Shown piece by piece: positions 7,197 through 16,400 of a stretch of 24,287 nt of DNA (the first letter of the stretch is position 1; each line of letters opens with the position of its first letter). A model generated the notes under the pieces. The model did not search any database, had not been told where the DNA came from, and saw only the letters and a program-made list of their open reading frames with translations. The DNA is from an uncultured Clostridia bacterium (lineage in GTDB: Bacteria > Bacillota > Clostridia > Oscillospirales > Ruminococcaceae), in NCBI GenBank assembly GCA_945947715.1, contig CAMEYZ010000006.1:1-24287 (forward strand), in the 5' to 3' direction. The position numbers were made by a program, and so were the translations under genes.

Positions 7197-7232
7197 CAGA
7201 GGATAGAGGCTTTTTTATCTATCCTCTGTTTT
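7197..7232 (+). terminator. Intrinsic terminator or attenuator between hprK and murB
   Basis: CAGAGGATAGA (7197-7207) pairs perfectly with TCTATCCTCTG (7218-7228) around a 10-base loop, giving an 11-bp stem followed by TTTT and then GCGATT. The short T-run suggests partial rather than full termination. It lies 22 bases past hprK and 39 bases before the murB start. Confidence 0.65.
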
Positions 7233-7257
7233 GCGATTATGATTATGTGAGTGATAT

Positions 7258-7264
7258 CCGGAGG
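7258..7264 (+). promoter_or_regulatory. Ribosome binding site that fixes the murB start
   Basis: CCGGAGG lies 6 bases before ATG 7271. This makes the GTG at 7247, which opens the same frame eight codons earlier and would place this site inside the coding region, an unlikely start. Confidence 0.85.
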
Positions 7265-7270
7265 TGTGAC

Positions 7271-8173
7271 ATGAACGAAAGGGTATGCAGACTGGCAGAG
7301 GAAATGGGCTGTAAGCTTGTGTACAATGAGCCGCTGAAAAAATATACTACCTTTAAGGTGGGCGGCGAGTGCAGCTGTATCATCAAGCCCAAAGGTGCTA
7401 CGGATTGCGGGGCGCTTGCGGCAGAGCTTAAAAAAGAAGGGGAGCCTTTTTTTATTCTGGGAAAGGGCTCGAACGTTATCGCTGACGACGACGGCTATAA
7501 GGGGACTATACTGCTTATCGGCGAGGATATGGCTGAAATAGCTGTCAGTGGAAATATCGTCACCGCGGGAGCGGGAGCTTCTCTTATCTCGGTGTGCAAA
7601 AGGGCGCTGGATAATAGTCTTGCGGGAATGGAATTTGCTTATGGGATTCCCGGAACTGTGGGCGGCGGAGTGTATATGAACGCAGGAGCCTATGGCGGCG
7701 AAATAAAGGATATCCTGAAATACGCTGAGGCTGTGGACAGGGAGACAGGCGAAGTAAGACGCTTTACTGCCCAAGAGGCACAGCTTTCCTATCGGAAGAG
7801 CATATTCATGGATAACGGATATATCATCACCTCGGCAGTGTTTGAGCTCTCTCAGGGGGACCCTAAACAGATACAAACCAAAATGAACGAGCTTATGGAA
7901 AAGCGTATCTCCAAGCAGCCTCTGGATTTCCCCAGCGCAGGCAGCACCTTCAAGCGCCCCGAAGGAAGCTTTGCTTCTCTGCTGATAGACCAGTGCGGAC
8001 TTAAGGGCTTATCCGTGGGCGGAGCACAGGTCAGCACAAAGCACAGCGGATTTGTCATCAACACCGGAAACGCCACATCGGCGGATATTTTCGCCCTTAT
8101 TGAAAAGGTGAAGAAAATTGTTTTTGAAAAGACGGGATACAGACTTGAATGTGAGCCTGTGATATTAAAATAA
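7271..8173 (+). CDS. murB: UDP-N-acetylenolpyruvoylglucosamine reductase MurB
   Basis: 300-residue FAD enzyme that uses NADPH to reduce UDP-GlcNAc-enolpyruvate to UDP-MurNAc, the second committed step of peptidoglycan precursor synthesis in the cytoplasm. The FAD-binding part shows TTFKVGGECS (about residues 24-33), FFILGKGSNVIADD (about 60-73) and the glycine-rich GIPGTVGGGVYMNAGAYGGE (about 128-147). The substrate-binding domain has the catalytic-Ser region PSAGSTFKRPEGSFA (about 225-239) and the terminal Glu in LECEPVIL. Start ATG 7271 is chosen over GTG 7247 because of the GGAGG site. Length is that of the short bacterial type common in Firmicutes. rapZ begins 12 bases after its stop. Confidence 0.97.
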   Translation: MNERVCRLAEEMGCKLVYNEPLKKYTTFKVGGECSCIIKPKGATDCGALAAELKKEGEPFFILGKGSNVIADDDGYKGTILLIGEDMAEIAVSGNIVTAGAGASLISVCKRALDNSLAGMEFAYGIPGTVGGGVYMNAGAYGGEIKDILKYAEAVDRETGEVRRFTAQEAQLSYRKSIFMDNGYIITSAVFELSQGDPKQIQTKMNELMEKRISKQPLDFPSAGSTFKRPEGSFASLLIDQCGLKGLSVGGAQVSTKHSGFVINTGNATSADIFALIEKVKKIVFEKTGYRLECEPVILK

Positions 8174-8185
8174 GGGGGACTTACC

Positions 8186-9052
8186 ATGAAATTTCTTATC
8201 GTAACGGGACTTAGCGGCGCAGGTAAATCGGGTGCTGTCAATGTTCTGGAGGATATGGGCTTTTACTGCATCGACAATATCCCGCCCCAGCTTATCCCCA
8301 AGTTTGCGGACCTCTGCGAGCATTCCAACGGACAGATGAAAAAGGTGGCAATAGTTACCGATATCCGCGGCGGAGACCTGTTCCTTGATTTTGACAACAG
8401 CTTCGATTATCTGAAAAATCAGAGCAATCTCGATGTGAGTGTGCTGTTTCTCGATGCAAGCGATGAGACACTTATCAGCCGATATAAGGAAACAAGAAGA
8501 AAGCACCCTCTCGACGAGCAGGCGCACGGCAGCCTTGAAGCAGCTATCTCCATGGAGAGAAAGGCCCTTGAAACAGTCCGCGAAAAGGCGGATTATTATC
8601 TTGACACCACCGATTTTTCCATGGCACAGCTTCGGGAAAATCTGACGTCGCTGTTTATGGAAAATCCCGGCGAAAGCATGATAGTCAAGGTGATGTCCTT
8701 TGGATTTAAGTACGGCTCTCTCCGTGAGGCGGATATTGTCCTTGATGTGCGCTGTCTGCCCAATCCCTACTATATCCCTGAGCTGAAATATCACACTGGA
8801 CAGGAGGCCTGCGTGAGGGATTATGTTATGCAGTTCGACCAGTCGGTGGAGCTTGAAAGGAAGCTTCGGGAGCTCTTCGATTTTCTCATTCCGCTGTACA
8901 TACACGAGGGAAAAACTCAGCTTGTCATAGGCTTCGGCTGCACAGGCGGAAAGCACAGGAGCGTTACCTTCGCAGAGCGTACCTACGAATATCTGACCGA
9001 AAAGGGTCTTAAGACAAGACTTTGCCACAGAGATATCAATAAAGGAAAATAG
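8186..9052 (+). CDS. rapZ: RNase adapter / nucleotide-binding protein RapZ (YvcJ family)
   Basis: 288 residues, the family length. The N-terminal P-loop domain has GLSGAGKSGA (about residues 8-17) and VAIVTDIRGGDLF (about 54-66), with LFLDASDETLISRYKETRR (about 89-107). The C-terminal domain has SFGFKYG, DVRCLPNP and GCTGGKHRSVTFAE (about 251-264), the region that in E. coli RapZ binds the amino-sugar signal and RNA. E. coli RapZ controls glmS small-RNA processing; the Firmicute homologue YvcJ hydrolyses nucleotides, and its role is less settled. Ribosome site AAGGGGG 7 bases before ATG. It sits between murB and whiA with gaps of 12 and 4 bases, so the operon is tightly coupled. Confidence 0.96.
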   Translation: MKFLIVTGLSGAGKSGAVNVLEDMGFYCIDNIPPQLIPKFADLCEHSNGQMKKVAIVTDIRGGDLFLDFDNSFDYLKNQSNLDVSVLFLDASDETLISRYKETRRKHPLDEQAHGSLEAAISMERKALETVREKADYYLDTTDFSMAQLRENLTSLFMENPGESMIVKVMSFGFKYGSLREADIVLDVRCLPNPYYIPELKYHTGQEACVRDYVMQFDQSVELERKLRELFDFLIPLYIHEGKTQLVIGFGCTGGKHRSVTFAERTYEYLTEKGLKTRLCHRDINKGK

Positions 9053-9056
9053 AAAT

Positions 9057-9977
9057 ATGTCTTTTTCATCAACAGTCAAAAATGAAATAGCTGCTTCGGT
9101 CACGGGACACGACCAGAAATATGCCTGCTTTTACGGAATGATACTTTTCTGCAGGCATTTTGCGCCCGATAATATCGTATTTCAGACCGAAAACGATATT
9201 ACCGCGGAAATGTTCTGCACTCTGGCGGATCATGTTATCGGCAGAAAGGGCGTCACTGAGACCACTGACAGCCGAAAAAAGGACGGAGTTACTCTGCATC
9301 AGATATCCATCGGAAGGACCGAGGACAGAGAAGAGCTTATCTATAAATATCACATCTACAGCCGCACCGTCATTCACAGCATTCAGGACGATATCATCAC
9401 CGAGAACAATGTTCATGCCTTTCTGGGCGGAGCATTCCTGTCCTGTGGCAGCATGATTGAGCCTATCAAGGAATATCATCTGGAATTTGTGGTGCCCTTT
9501 CCTGAGCTTGCCTATGAGATGCTGGAGCTGCTGGAAAACGTGGGGATTCATGCAAAGATAGCCGAGCGCAAAACCGACAGGATTATCTATCTTAAGGACA
9601 GCGAGGCGATAGAGGATATCCTCACCCTCATGGGAGCGCCGAAATCTTCCATAGAGCTTATGAACATCAAGATACTTAAGGATATCCGCAACAAGACCAA
9701 CCGCATCACCAACTGCGACAACGCCAATATCGAGCGCACTCTGAAGGCCTCCGAGCGGCAGATAGAGGATATCGAATACATCGAGCGGACGGTGGGGCTT
9801 GAGTATCTTTCCCCCGACCTGCAGAACGCTGCCGAGGTCAGACTGGACAATCCAGAGGTGTCTCTTAAGGACTTAGGCGAAATGCTGGATAAGCCCCTGG
9901 GACGTTCGGGAGTGAATCATCGGCTGAAAAAAATATCGGAAATTGCAAACAGTCTGCGTGAGGAACGGGGAGAGTAA
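9057..9977 (+). CDS. whiA: DNA-binding protein WhiA
   Basis: 306 residues. WhiA proteins combine a degenerate LAGLIDADG-endonuclease-like fold with a C-terminal helix-turn-helix; in Actinobacteria WhiA is a sporulation transcription factor, in Bacillus it affects chromosome segregation and cell division. The N-terminus SFSSTVKNEIAAS is typical; FLGGAFLSCGSMIEPIKEYHLEF (about residues 121-143) is the LAGLIDADG-like core; the C-terminal segment SLKDLGEMLDKPLGRSGVNHRLKKI (about 272-296) is the HTH. No catalytic homing-endonuclease role is expected. AAAGGA in the last codons of rapZ provides the ribosome site, and dnaE starts 3 bases after the stop. Confidence 0.95.
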   Translation: MSFSSTVKNEIAASVTGHDQKYACFYGMILFCRHFAPDNIVFQTENDITAEMFCTLADHVIGRKGVTETTDSRKKDGVTLHQISIGRTEDREELIYKYHIYSRTVIHSIQDDIITENNVHAFLGGAFLSCGSMIEPIKEYHLEFVVPFPELAYEMLELLENVGIHAKIAERKTDRIIYLKDSEAIEDILTLMGAPKSSIELMNIKILKDIRNKTNRITNCDNANIERTLKASERQIEDIEYIERTVGLEYLSPDLQNAAEVRLDNPEVSLKDLGEMLDKPLGRSGVNHRLKKISEIANSLREERGE

Positions 9978-9980
9978 GCT

Positions 9981-12900
9981 ATGTCGGATTTTGTACATCT
10001 TCATCTTCACACCGAATACAGCCTTTTGGACGGAGCCTGCCGATTAAAGGATATCACAGACCATGCTATTGAGCTGGGACAGAAGGCTGTGGCTGTGACC
10101 GACCATGGCGTGATGTTTGCTGCTGTGGACTTTTACAAGCTCTGCATCGAAAAGGGGATAAAGCCCATAATCGGCTGCGAGGTCTATGTGGCGCGGCGAA
10201 CTCGCTTTGACTGCGTGCATCAGCTGGACAGCCGACCTTATCATCTGATACTGCTTTGCAAAAACAATGAGGGCTATAAAAATCTGATAAAAATGGTGTC
10301 TCTCGGCTATACCGAGGGATTTTATTCAAAGCCGCGAGTGGACCTTGAGCTGCTCCGTCAGTACAGCGGCGGGCTTATCGCCCTTTCGGGATGCATGGCA
10401 GGAGAGGTGGCGCGGAAAATATCCGAGGGAGACTTCGACGGCGCAAAGGAAACGGCTTTATTGTACCGCAGCATTTTCGGAGAGGATAACTATTTTCTTG
10501 AGATACAGAACCACAAAACTCCCGAGGATCTGCGGCTTCTTGCACAGCTTTACAAGCTTTCTGCGGAGACGGGTATCCCCCTTGCTGCAACTAACGACGT
10601 TCACTATGTCCGCAGAGAGAATGCGAAAATTCAGCGTGTGCTGCTGGCGATACAGACAAACTCAACACTGAACGAAAAGAATCCGCTGGATTTTCCCAAC
10701 GATGAGTTTTACATGAAATCCGAAGAGGAAATGCTATCCCTGTTCAAGGGGCATGAGGAAGCAGTGCATGTTACGGGAAATATCGCCGAACGCTGCAATG
10801 TGGAGTTTGAGTTCGGAAAGATAAAGCTGCCTCGATATGATCTTACTCCTGAGCTGCGGGCAATATATCCCGATAACAAGGAATATTTCCGCGCCCTCTG
10901 CATTGAGGGCATGAAGAAGCGGTACGGGGAAAGTCCCTCGTCGGAAGTGACCGAACGGCTTGAATACGAGCTTTCCGTCATTATCAAAATGGGCTACACG
11001 GACTACTACCTTATCGTCTGGGATTTTGTAAGCTTCGCTAAGCGCAGCGGTATCCCCGTAGGTCCGGGAAGAGGCTCGGGAGCGGGAAGCATTGCGGCGT
11101 ACTGCATCGGCATAACCGACATTGACCCGCTGAAATATAATCTTCTCTTCGAGAGATTTTTAAATCCTGAGAGAGTCTCCATGCCCGACTTTGATATCGA
11201 CTTCTGCTATGAAGGGCGTCAGAGGGTCATCGACTATGTTATAGACCGCTATGGCGAGGACAGGGTCTCGCAGATAGTTACATTCGGTACAATGGCTGCA
11301 AGAGCGGCAGTCCGCGACGTGGCACGGGTAATGGGGCTGCCATACAAAACGGGCGACGATGTGGCAAAGCTTATCCCCCAGGAGCTCCACATCACGCTGG
11401 ATAAGGCAATGGAGCAGTCGGCGGAGCTTCGGGAGCTATACTCCTCTGATAGAACGGTCCACGAGCTTATCGACACGTCCAGAAGCATCGAGGGCATGCC
11501 GAGGAATACCTCTACTCATGCAGCGGGAGTGCTTATCTCGGACGCGCCTGTTATGGAGTATGTTCCCCTTGTAAAGAAGGACGGAGTGGTCGCAGCGCAG
11601 TATACCATGACTGCACTGGAGCAGCTGGGACTGCTCAAAATGGATTTTCTTGGACTTCGGAATCTCACCATAATACGCAATACCTGCAATTATGTCCGCA
11701 GAAAATACCCCGATTTTGATATAAACAAGGTCCCCACGGACGACAGGGAAACCTTTGACATGCTGTCGGCGGGGAATACGCTGGGAGTGTTCCAGTTTGA
11801 AAGTGCGGGAATGAAGAGCATGCTCATGAGGCTTCGTCCTGAGGGCATAGAGGACCTTATCGCGGCGTTGTCACTGTATCGTCCGGGGCCAATGGACAGC
11901 ATACCGCGGTATATCGAGAATCGTCGGAATCCCGAAAAAATTGTGTACAAGCACCCGCTTTTAAAGCCTATCCTGGAAGTGACCTATGGCTGTATCGTCT
12001 ATCAGGAGCAGGTTATGGAGATATGCCGCACTCTTGCAGGATATTCCTATGGAAGAGCTGACCTTGTCCGTCGTGCGATGGCAAAGAAAAAGCACGATGT
12101 TATGGAAAAGGAACGGGAATTTTTCGTGGAGGGCTGTCTGAAAAACAACATCTCCGCTGATATTGCAAACAGTATTTTTGATGAAATGGCAGGCTTTGCG
12201 TCCTATGCGTTCAATAAATCCCATGCGGCGGCGTATTCCTATGTGGCGTATCAGACAGCCTATCTGAAACGGCACTTCTACAAGGAATACATGGCTGCGC
12301 TGATGACCGCCAACGAGGGTGGGCATCTGGGAGATTATATCGCCGACTGCATGGCTAACGGGATAAAGATACTTCGCCCAGATTTAAACGAAAGCGGCGC
12401 AGGCTTTACTCCTGTTGAGGAGGGTATCAGATTTTCTCTGACTGCGGCGAAAAACGTGGGAGAGGGTCTTGTCCGCGCAATAGCTGCGGAGCGTGAACGT
12501 GGCGGGATATTCAGATCCCCCGAGGACCTCTGCCTGCGCATGAAGGGCTCGGATATGAATCGCCGGGCCTGTGAAAGCCTGATAAAATGCGGAGCTATGG
12601 ACTGCTTCGGGTATAACAGGCGGCAGCTGCTGCTGAATTTTGACCGCATCTTTGAGCTAACTGCCGAATCCGCACGGATGAACGTGGAGGGACAGCTGGA
12701 TTTCTTTGGCAGCAGCCGGGAGGAAGCTGTTACAATTCCTCCCATGGAGGAATTTCCTCTTGAAGAGCTGCTTGCAATGGAAAAGGATATCCTTGGCATG
12801 TACATTTCGGGGGACCCCTTGGATAAGTACGATGTTTTTGTCAAGGCATTAAAGCTTCAGCCGCTGTCCTCCTTTGAGGGCAAGACGGAAAATTATCCCG

Positions 12901-13397
12901 TAATGGCGATATGCACCGTATCGTCAGTAAGGGGACATGTTACGGCAAAGGGCGCAAAAATGGCCTTTGTCGTCATATCGGACAAGCTTTCCGAAATGGA
13001 GCTGATAGTCTTTCCGCAGGTGTACTTAGTATCGGAGAGATATCTGCGCGAGGGTGAGATAGTCGTCATCAGTGGACATGTTTCCCGAAACTCAGATAAC
13101 GGCGTGAAGCTCATCGCAGAGGGGATAATGCCCGCGGATAGCTTTGAAAACGGACTGAAAACCGACAGAAGCTATACTCTGTTCATACGCTGCAAAAGCA
13201 CCGATAAGGAGCTTGTAAATAAGCTGACCGATATTTGTATGAGGTATTCGGGCGCAAGCGGAGTGGTTTTCTATTTTGAGGATCTGAAGAAAAAGACCTC
13301 CAGCAGAAGAATAACCGGAGTTTCCATAACAAGGGAGCTGCTGACCGAGCTGACGGAAAATGCGGGTACCGAAAACATTGCAATAAAGAAAAAATAG
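9981..13397 (+). CDS. dnaE: DNA polymerase III subunit alpha, DnaE
   Basis: 1138-residue replicative C-family polymerase. The N-terminal PHP domain (about residues 1-210) opens with FVHLHLHTEYSLLDGACR and has VAVTDHGVMFA. The palm has the catalytic acidic pair in PDFDIDF (Asp403, Asp405) and the third Asp in KMDFLGLRN (Asp555), with the nucleotide-binding VGPGRGSGAGS motif before them. The thumb/fingers show MPRNTSTHAAGVLIS and SLYRPGPMDSIPRYI. A helix-hairpin-helix region and an OB fold near residues 980-1050 (MAFVVISDKLSEMELIVF) follow; no 3'-5' exonuclease domain is fused, so it is DnaE rather than PolC. It is the last gene of the murB operon, and a strong terminator follows 2 bases after the stop. 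Confidence 0.97.
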   Translation: MSDFVHLHLHTEYSLLDGACRLKDITDHAIELGQKAVAVTDHGVMFAAVDFYKLCIEKGIKPIIGCEVYVARRTRFDCVHQLDSRPYHLILLCKNNEGYKNLIKMVSLGYTEGFYSKPRVDLELLRQYSGGLIALSGCMAGEVARKISEGDFDGAKETALLYRSIFGEDNYFLEIQNHKTPEDLRLLAQLYKLSAETGIPLAATNDVHYVRRENAKIQRVLLAIQTNSTLNEKNPLDFPNDEFYMKSEEEMLSLFKGHEEAVHVTGNIAERCNVEFEFGKIKLPRYDLTPELRAIYPDNKEYFRALCIEGMKKRYGESPSSEVTERLEYELSVIIKMGYTDYYLIVWDFVSFAKRSGIPVGPGRGSGAGSIAAYCIGITDIDPLKYNLLFERFLNPERVSMPDFDIDFCYEGRQRVIDYVIDRYGEDRVSQIVTFGTMAARAAVRDVARVMGLPYKTGDDVAKLIPQELHITLDKAMEQSAELRELYSSDRTVHELIDTSRSIEGMPRNTSTHAAGVLISDAPVMEYVPLVKKDGVVAAQYTMTALEQLGLLKMDFLGLRNLTIIRNTCNYVRRKYPDFDINKVPTDDRETFDMLSAGNTLGVFQFESAGMKSMLMRLRPEGIEDLIAALSLYRPGPMDSIPRYIENRRNPEKIVYKHPLLKPILEVTYGCIVYQEQVMEICRTLAGYSYGRADLVRRAMAKKKHDVMEKEREFFVEGCLKNNISADIANSIFDEMAGFASYAFNKSHAAAYSYVAYQTAYLKRHFYKEYMAALMTANEGGHLGDYIADCMANGIKILRPDLNESGAGFTPVEEGIRFSLTAAKNVGEGLVRAIAAERERGGIFRSPEDLCLRMKGSDMNRRACESLIKCGAMDCFGYNRRQLLLNFDRIFELTAESARMNVEGQLDFFGSSREEAVTIPPMEEFPLEELLAMEKDILGMYISGDPLDKYDVFVKALKLQPLSSFEGKTENYPVMAICTVSSVRGHVTAKGAKMAFVVISDKLSEMELIVFPQVYLVSERYLREGEIVVISGHVSRNSDNGVKLIAEGIMPADSFENGLKTDRSYTLFIRCKSTDKELVNKLTDICMRYSGASGVVFYFEDLKKKTSSRRITGVSITRELLTELTENAGTENIAIKKK

Positions 13398-13398
13398 A

Positions 13399-13441
13399 AA
13401 ACTGTGCAGAAGCTTTATTTTGGCTTCTGCACAGTTTTTTT
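13399..13441. terminator. Bidirectional terminator between dnaE and the giant repeat gene
   Basis: A perfect 15-bp stem, AAACTGTGCAGAAGC (13399-13413) with GCTTCTGCACAGTTT (13423-13437), around a 9-base loop, followed on the plus strand by a run of T to 13441. On the minus strand the same stem is followed by TTTTCTATTTTTTC, so it can stop transcription of both convergent genes. Confidence 0.93.
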
Positions 13442-13469
13442 GTACTTTTTATAAATTTACTTTTATAGG

Positions 13470-16400
13470 TTATCTTGCGATCTTGTTTCCACACTCGCTG
13501 CAGAACTTAGCGGACTCGCTCATTATCTTAGCTCCGCACTGGTCGCAGAACTTCATCTTTATCGGCTTAGCCGAAGACGGAGCGGGTGCTGGCTGAGGAG
13601 CAGGCTTGGGAGCTTCTGCGGGTTTTGGAATTTCCACAGGCTTGGGAGCCTCTGCAGGCTTAGGAGTTTCCACAGGCTTGGGAGCTTCTACAGCCTTGGG
13701 TACCTCAACAGGCTTAGCTTCATTACCAGTGATGGGCTTGATAGGCTTGATATCCTTTATTTCAGCATCCTTGGATATAGGAGCTGTTGTTTCAATGTGC
13801 TTGATAGGCTTGATGTCTACGCTCACATCAACAGGCACCTCCACAGGCTTGGCAGCAGGCTGAGTGGGAGTTTCCACAGGCTTGGGAGCAGGTGCTGCTT
13901 CTGCGGGTTTGGGAGCCTTTGCAGGTTCCGCAGCCGGAATCGGAGCATCAGCTGTGATATCCATGAAGGAATCATTTCTTGCAGCGTTTGCCTCCAGGTC
14001 TTTTCTGCGTTCCTCAGCGCGGGCACTCTGAATGTAGGTCAGCAGCTTGTTGAGTACAACAGCTGTGCCTTCGATAGCTGCGCCCTTAAGTCCGATAGGA
14101 AGATCGGTAGATGTTCCGTTCTTCTCTTCCAGCTTAAGAGAACCGCCTCCGATAAGTGCCTTCTTGCCGACGAAACGATCGATGTCATCCACCGACTTCT
14201 TGGAAATCAGACCGTTTTTATTGCGGCAGAATACGTACTCCAGTGTAAAGATGAAGCCCTCGTTGGGATTGCCCTGAGTTACTGTATGGAGCAGCACAGG
14301 AAGATCAAACTGTCCCATTTTTGCGAAGCTGTTCTGCATTTTGAGAGCAGTGCTGTCGAATGTGGGAGAATCTCCTGTAATTACGTGGCTCTGATTGATA
14401 GAGGCTTCGAGCATATCGGCTGAGAGCTTAGTGGTATAGGAATCTCTCTCCGCCTTTTTGCTGCTGAGAATGTGGTTCTCGCAGGTGGAGATGTGGCGTT
14501 TTTTAGCCTCCTCGTCGATATCCATTTCGCGTACCTGAGCGATTATCTTAAGAGTTTCGCTCTTGGTCAGGGTGCCGAGATTGCGGCAAACCTGTTCAAC
14601 GCGCTTGTCGTCCACTTCGCGGATCTTCTTGCGGACGATGCCGTCATAGCGCTTTTTGAGGTCGTCGGGGCAGCCGTTGCCGTAATCTGCGATCTTCTTG
14701 CAGATATCCAGAAGAGCTGACTTGTTAAGTCCGCCGAGATTTTCGGTGAGCTTTGAAAGATCCTTGATATACAGCTGGTTAGCTGCGTCGTTGAGCTTCT
14801 TGATATAGGGCTGAGCATTTTTGTTCTTGAAGCCCTTATCCTCAATAGTGTTGAGTATCGACGTGATCTGTTCGATTTTAAGCTCAGGGATATTTCCGCA
14901 GAGCTTATTAAGCTCGTCGTTTTCGAGCTTGTCGTAGCGGGTGTCGATAAGTCCCAGCATCTCGGTATATTTTGCGGGTTCAAGAGTAGGCTTGCGCTTT
15001 TCGAGCTCCTCGCTGAATTTGTCCAGAGACTCGAAGTTCATGGTGCTGACAGAGGACATCATCTTGTCAAATTCTTCCTTGTCAAGCTTCTTAAGGCGGG
15101 TATCTATCTTGTCGATATACTGCTTGCCCTGTTCCTTGTACTCGGGAGTATCGGTGATCTTGAGCTTGATCTCCAGCAGCTTATCCTTGTTAGCGGAATC
15201 GACATTCTTGCAGAGATTCTGGAGCTCGGTCTTGATAAGTGCATTTTCGCGCTCTTCTATCTGAGCGATGTACTTTGCAGACAGATCCTTATCGAAATCG
15301 TCGCTCTTAAGAGCTTCCTTAAGCTTGGAAAGCTCGGGACGGGGAGTGGATGGGATATTTCTGCAGAGGTTTTCCATTTCCGCCTTCATCAGAGAAATTT
15401 CCTTTGCGCGAATCTTCTCGATAAAGGGAGCGGAGATCTCCTTGGAATACTTTTCGTTTATATCTGCGGTAAGCTTTACAAGCTCGTTCTTCTTAAGCTT
15501 ATCGACATTCTTGGTAAGCTCGGTGAGCTCTGCCTTGTCGATATCCGCTTCTCTGGCCTTGATCTTTTCGAAATACTTGGCGGTGTAATCCTTGCTGTAC
15601 TTCTCGTCGGATATCTTTTCGGAGAGACTCTTAAGAGCAGCTCTGTCCATCTTTTCGATATCCTTGCAGGCTTCGTCCACCTCGATATTGTCCAGCTGGA
15701 GGTTTCTGTCCTTTATCTTGGCCATATACTCTGCGGTATAATCCTTGTTGTACTTGGGATCAGCAAGCTTTTCGGACAGCTTTTTCAGATCGTCCCGCTT
15801 CATTGTGGGGATACCCTTGCAAAGCTCTGCAAGCTCAGCCTTCTCGATTTCGACCTTTCTCGCCTTGATCTTGTCAAAATAAGGCGCGGTGTACTCTGGG
15901 TTGAACTTAGCATCGGACAAGGTCTCGGACAGCTTTTTCAGGTCGTCTTCCTTCATTGAGGAAATATCCTTGCAAAGCTCGGCAATTTCCTCCTTTTCGG
16001 CTGCTATTTCCCTTTCCTTTATTTTGTCGAAATAAGGTGCGGTAAATTCGGAGTTGTACTTGGGGTCGGACAGTGTCTCGGACAGCTTTTTCAGCTCGGG
16101 GCGCTTCATTGTGGGGATATCCTTGCAAAGCTCTGCGATTTCCTGCTTTTCGAGCTCGGTCTCGCGGCTTATGATATCCGCCGAATATTTGTCGGTGATC
16201 TCTGCGGGATATTTTCCGCCTGTAAATTCAGCCTTTATTGCAGCAAGAGCCTCCTTATCCATAGTGGAAATGGTCTTGCATCTGTTTTCAAATTCCTCGT
16301 AACGGAGAGCGGTCTCGCGCTCTGCGATGCGGTTGATGTAGGGGTCGGTAAGCTCAGTGGCATACTTGCCGGAATTGATGATCTCGCGGAGCTTGTCTAG

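Noticed and set aside
7247..7270. GTG start for murB, adding eight residues
   Set aside because: The GGAGG site at 7260-7264 lies within this extension and is correctly spaced for ATG 7271.
8165..9103. 312-residue open frame on the minus strand across rapZ
   Set aside because: It is antisense to the well-supported rapZ gene, lacks a recognisable domain and results from codon bias leaving the opposite strand open.
13797..14423. 208-residue plus-strand frame and several others opposite the giant gene
   Set aside because: All lie opposite the long repeat gene, show low-complexity Ser-rich or shadow sequence, and have no ribosome site.
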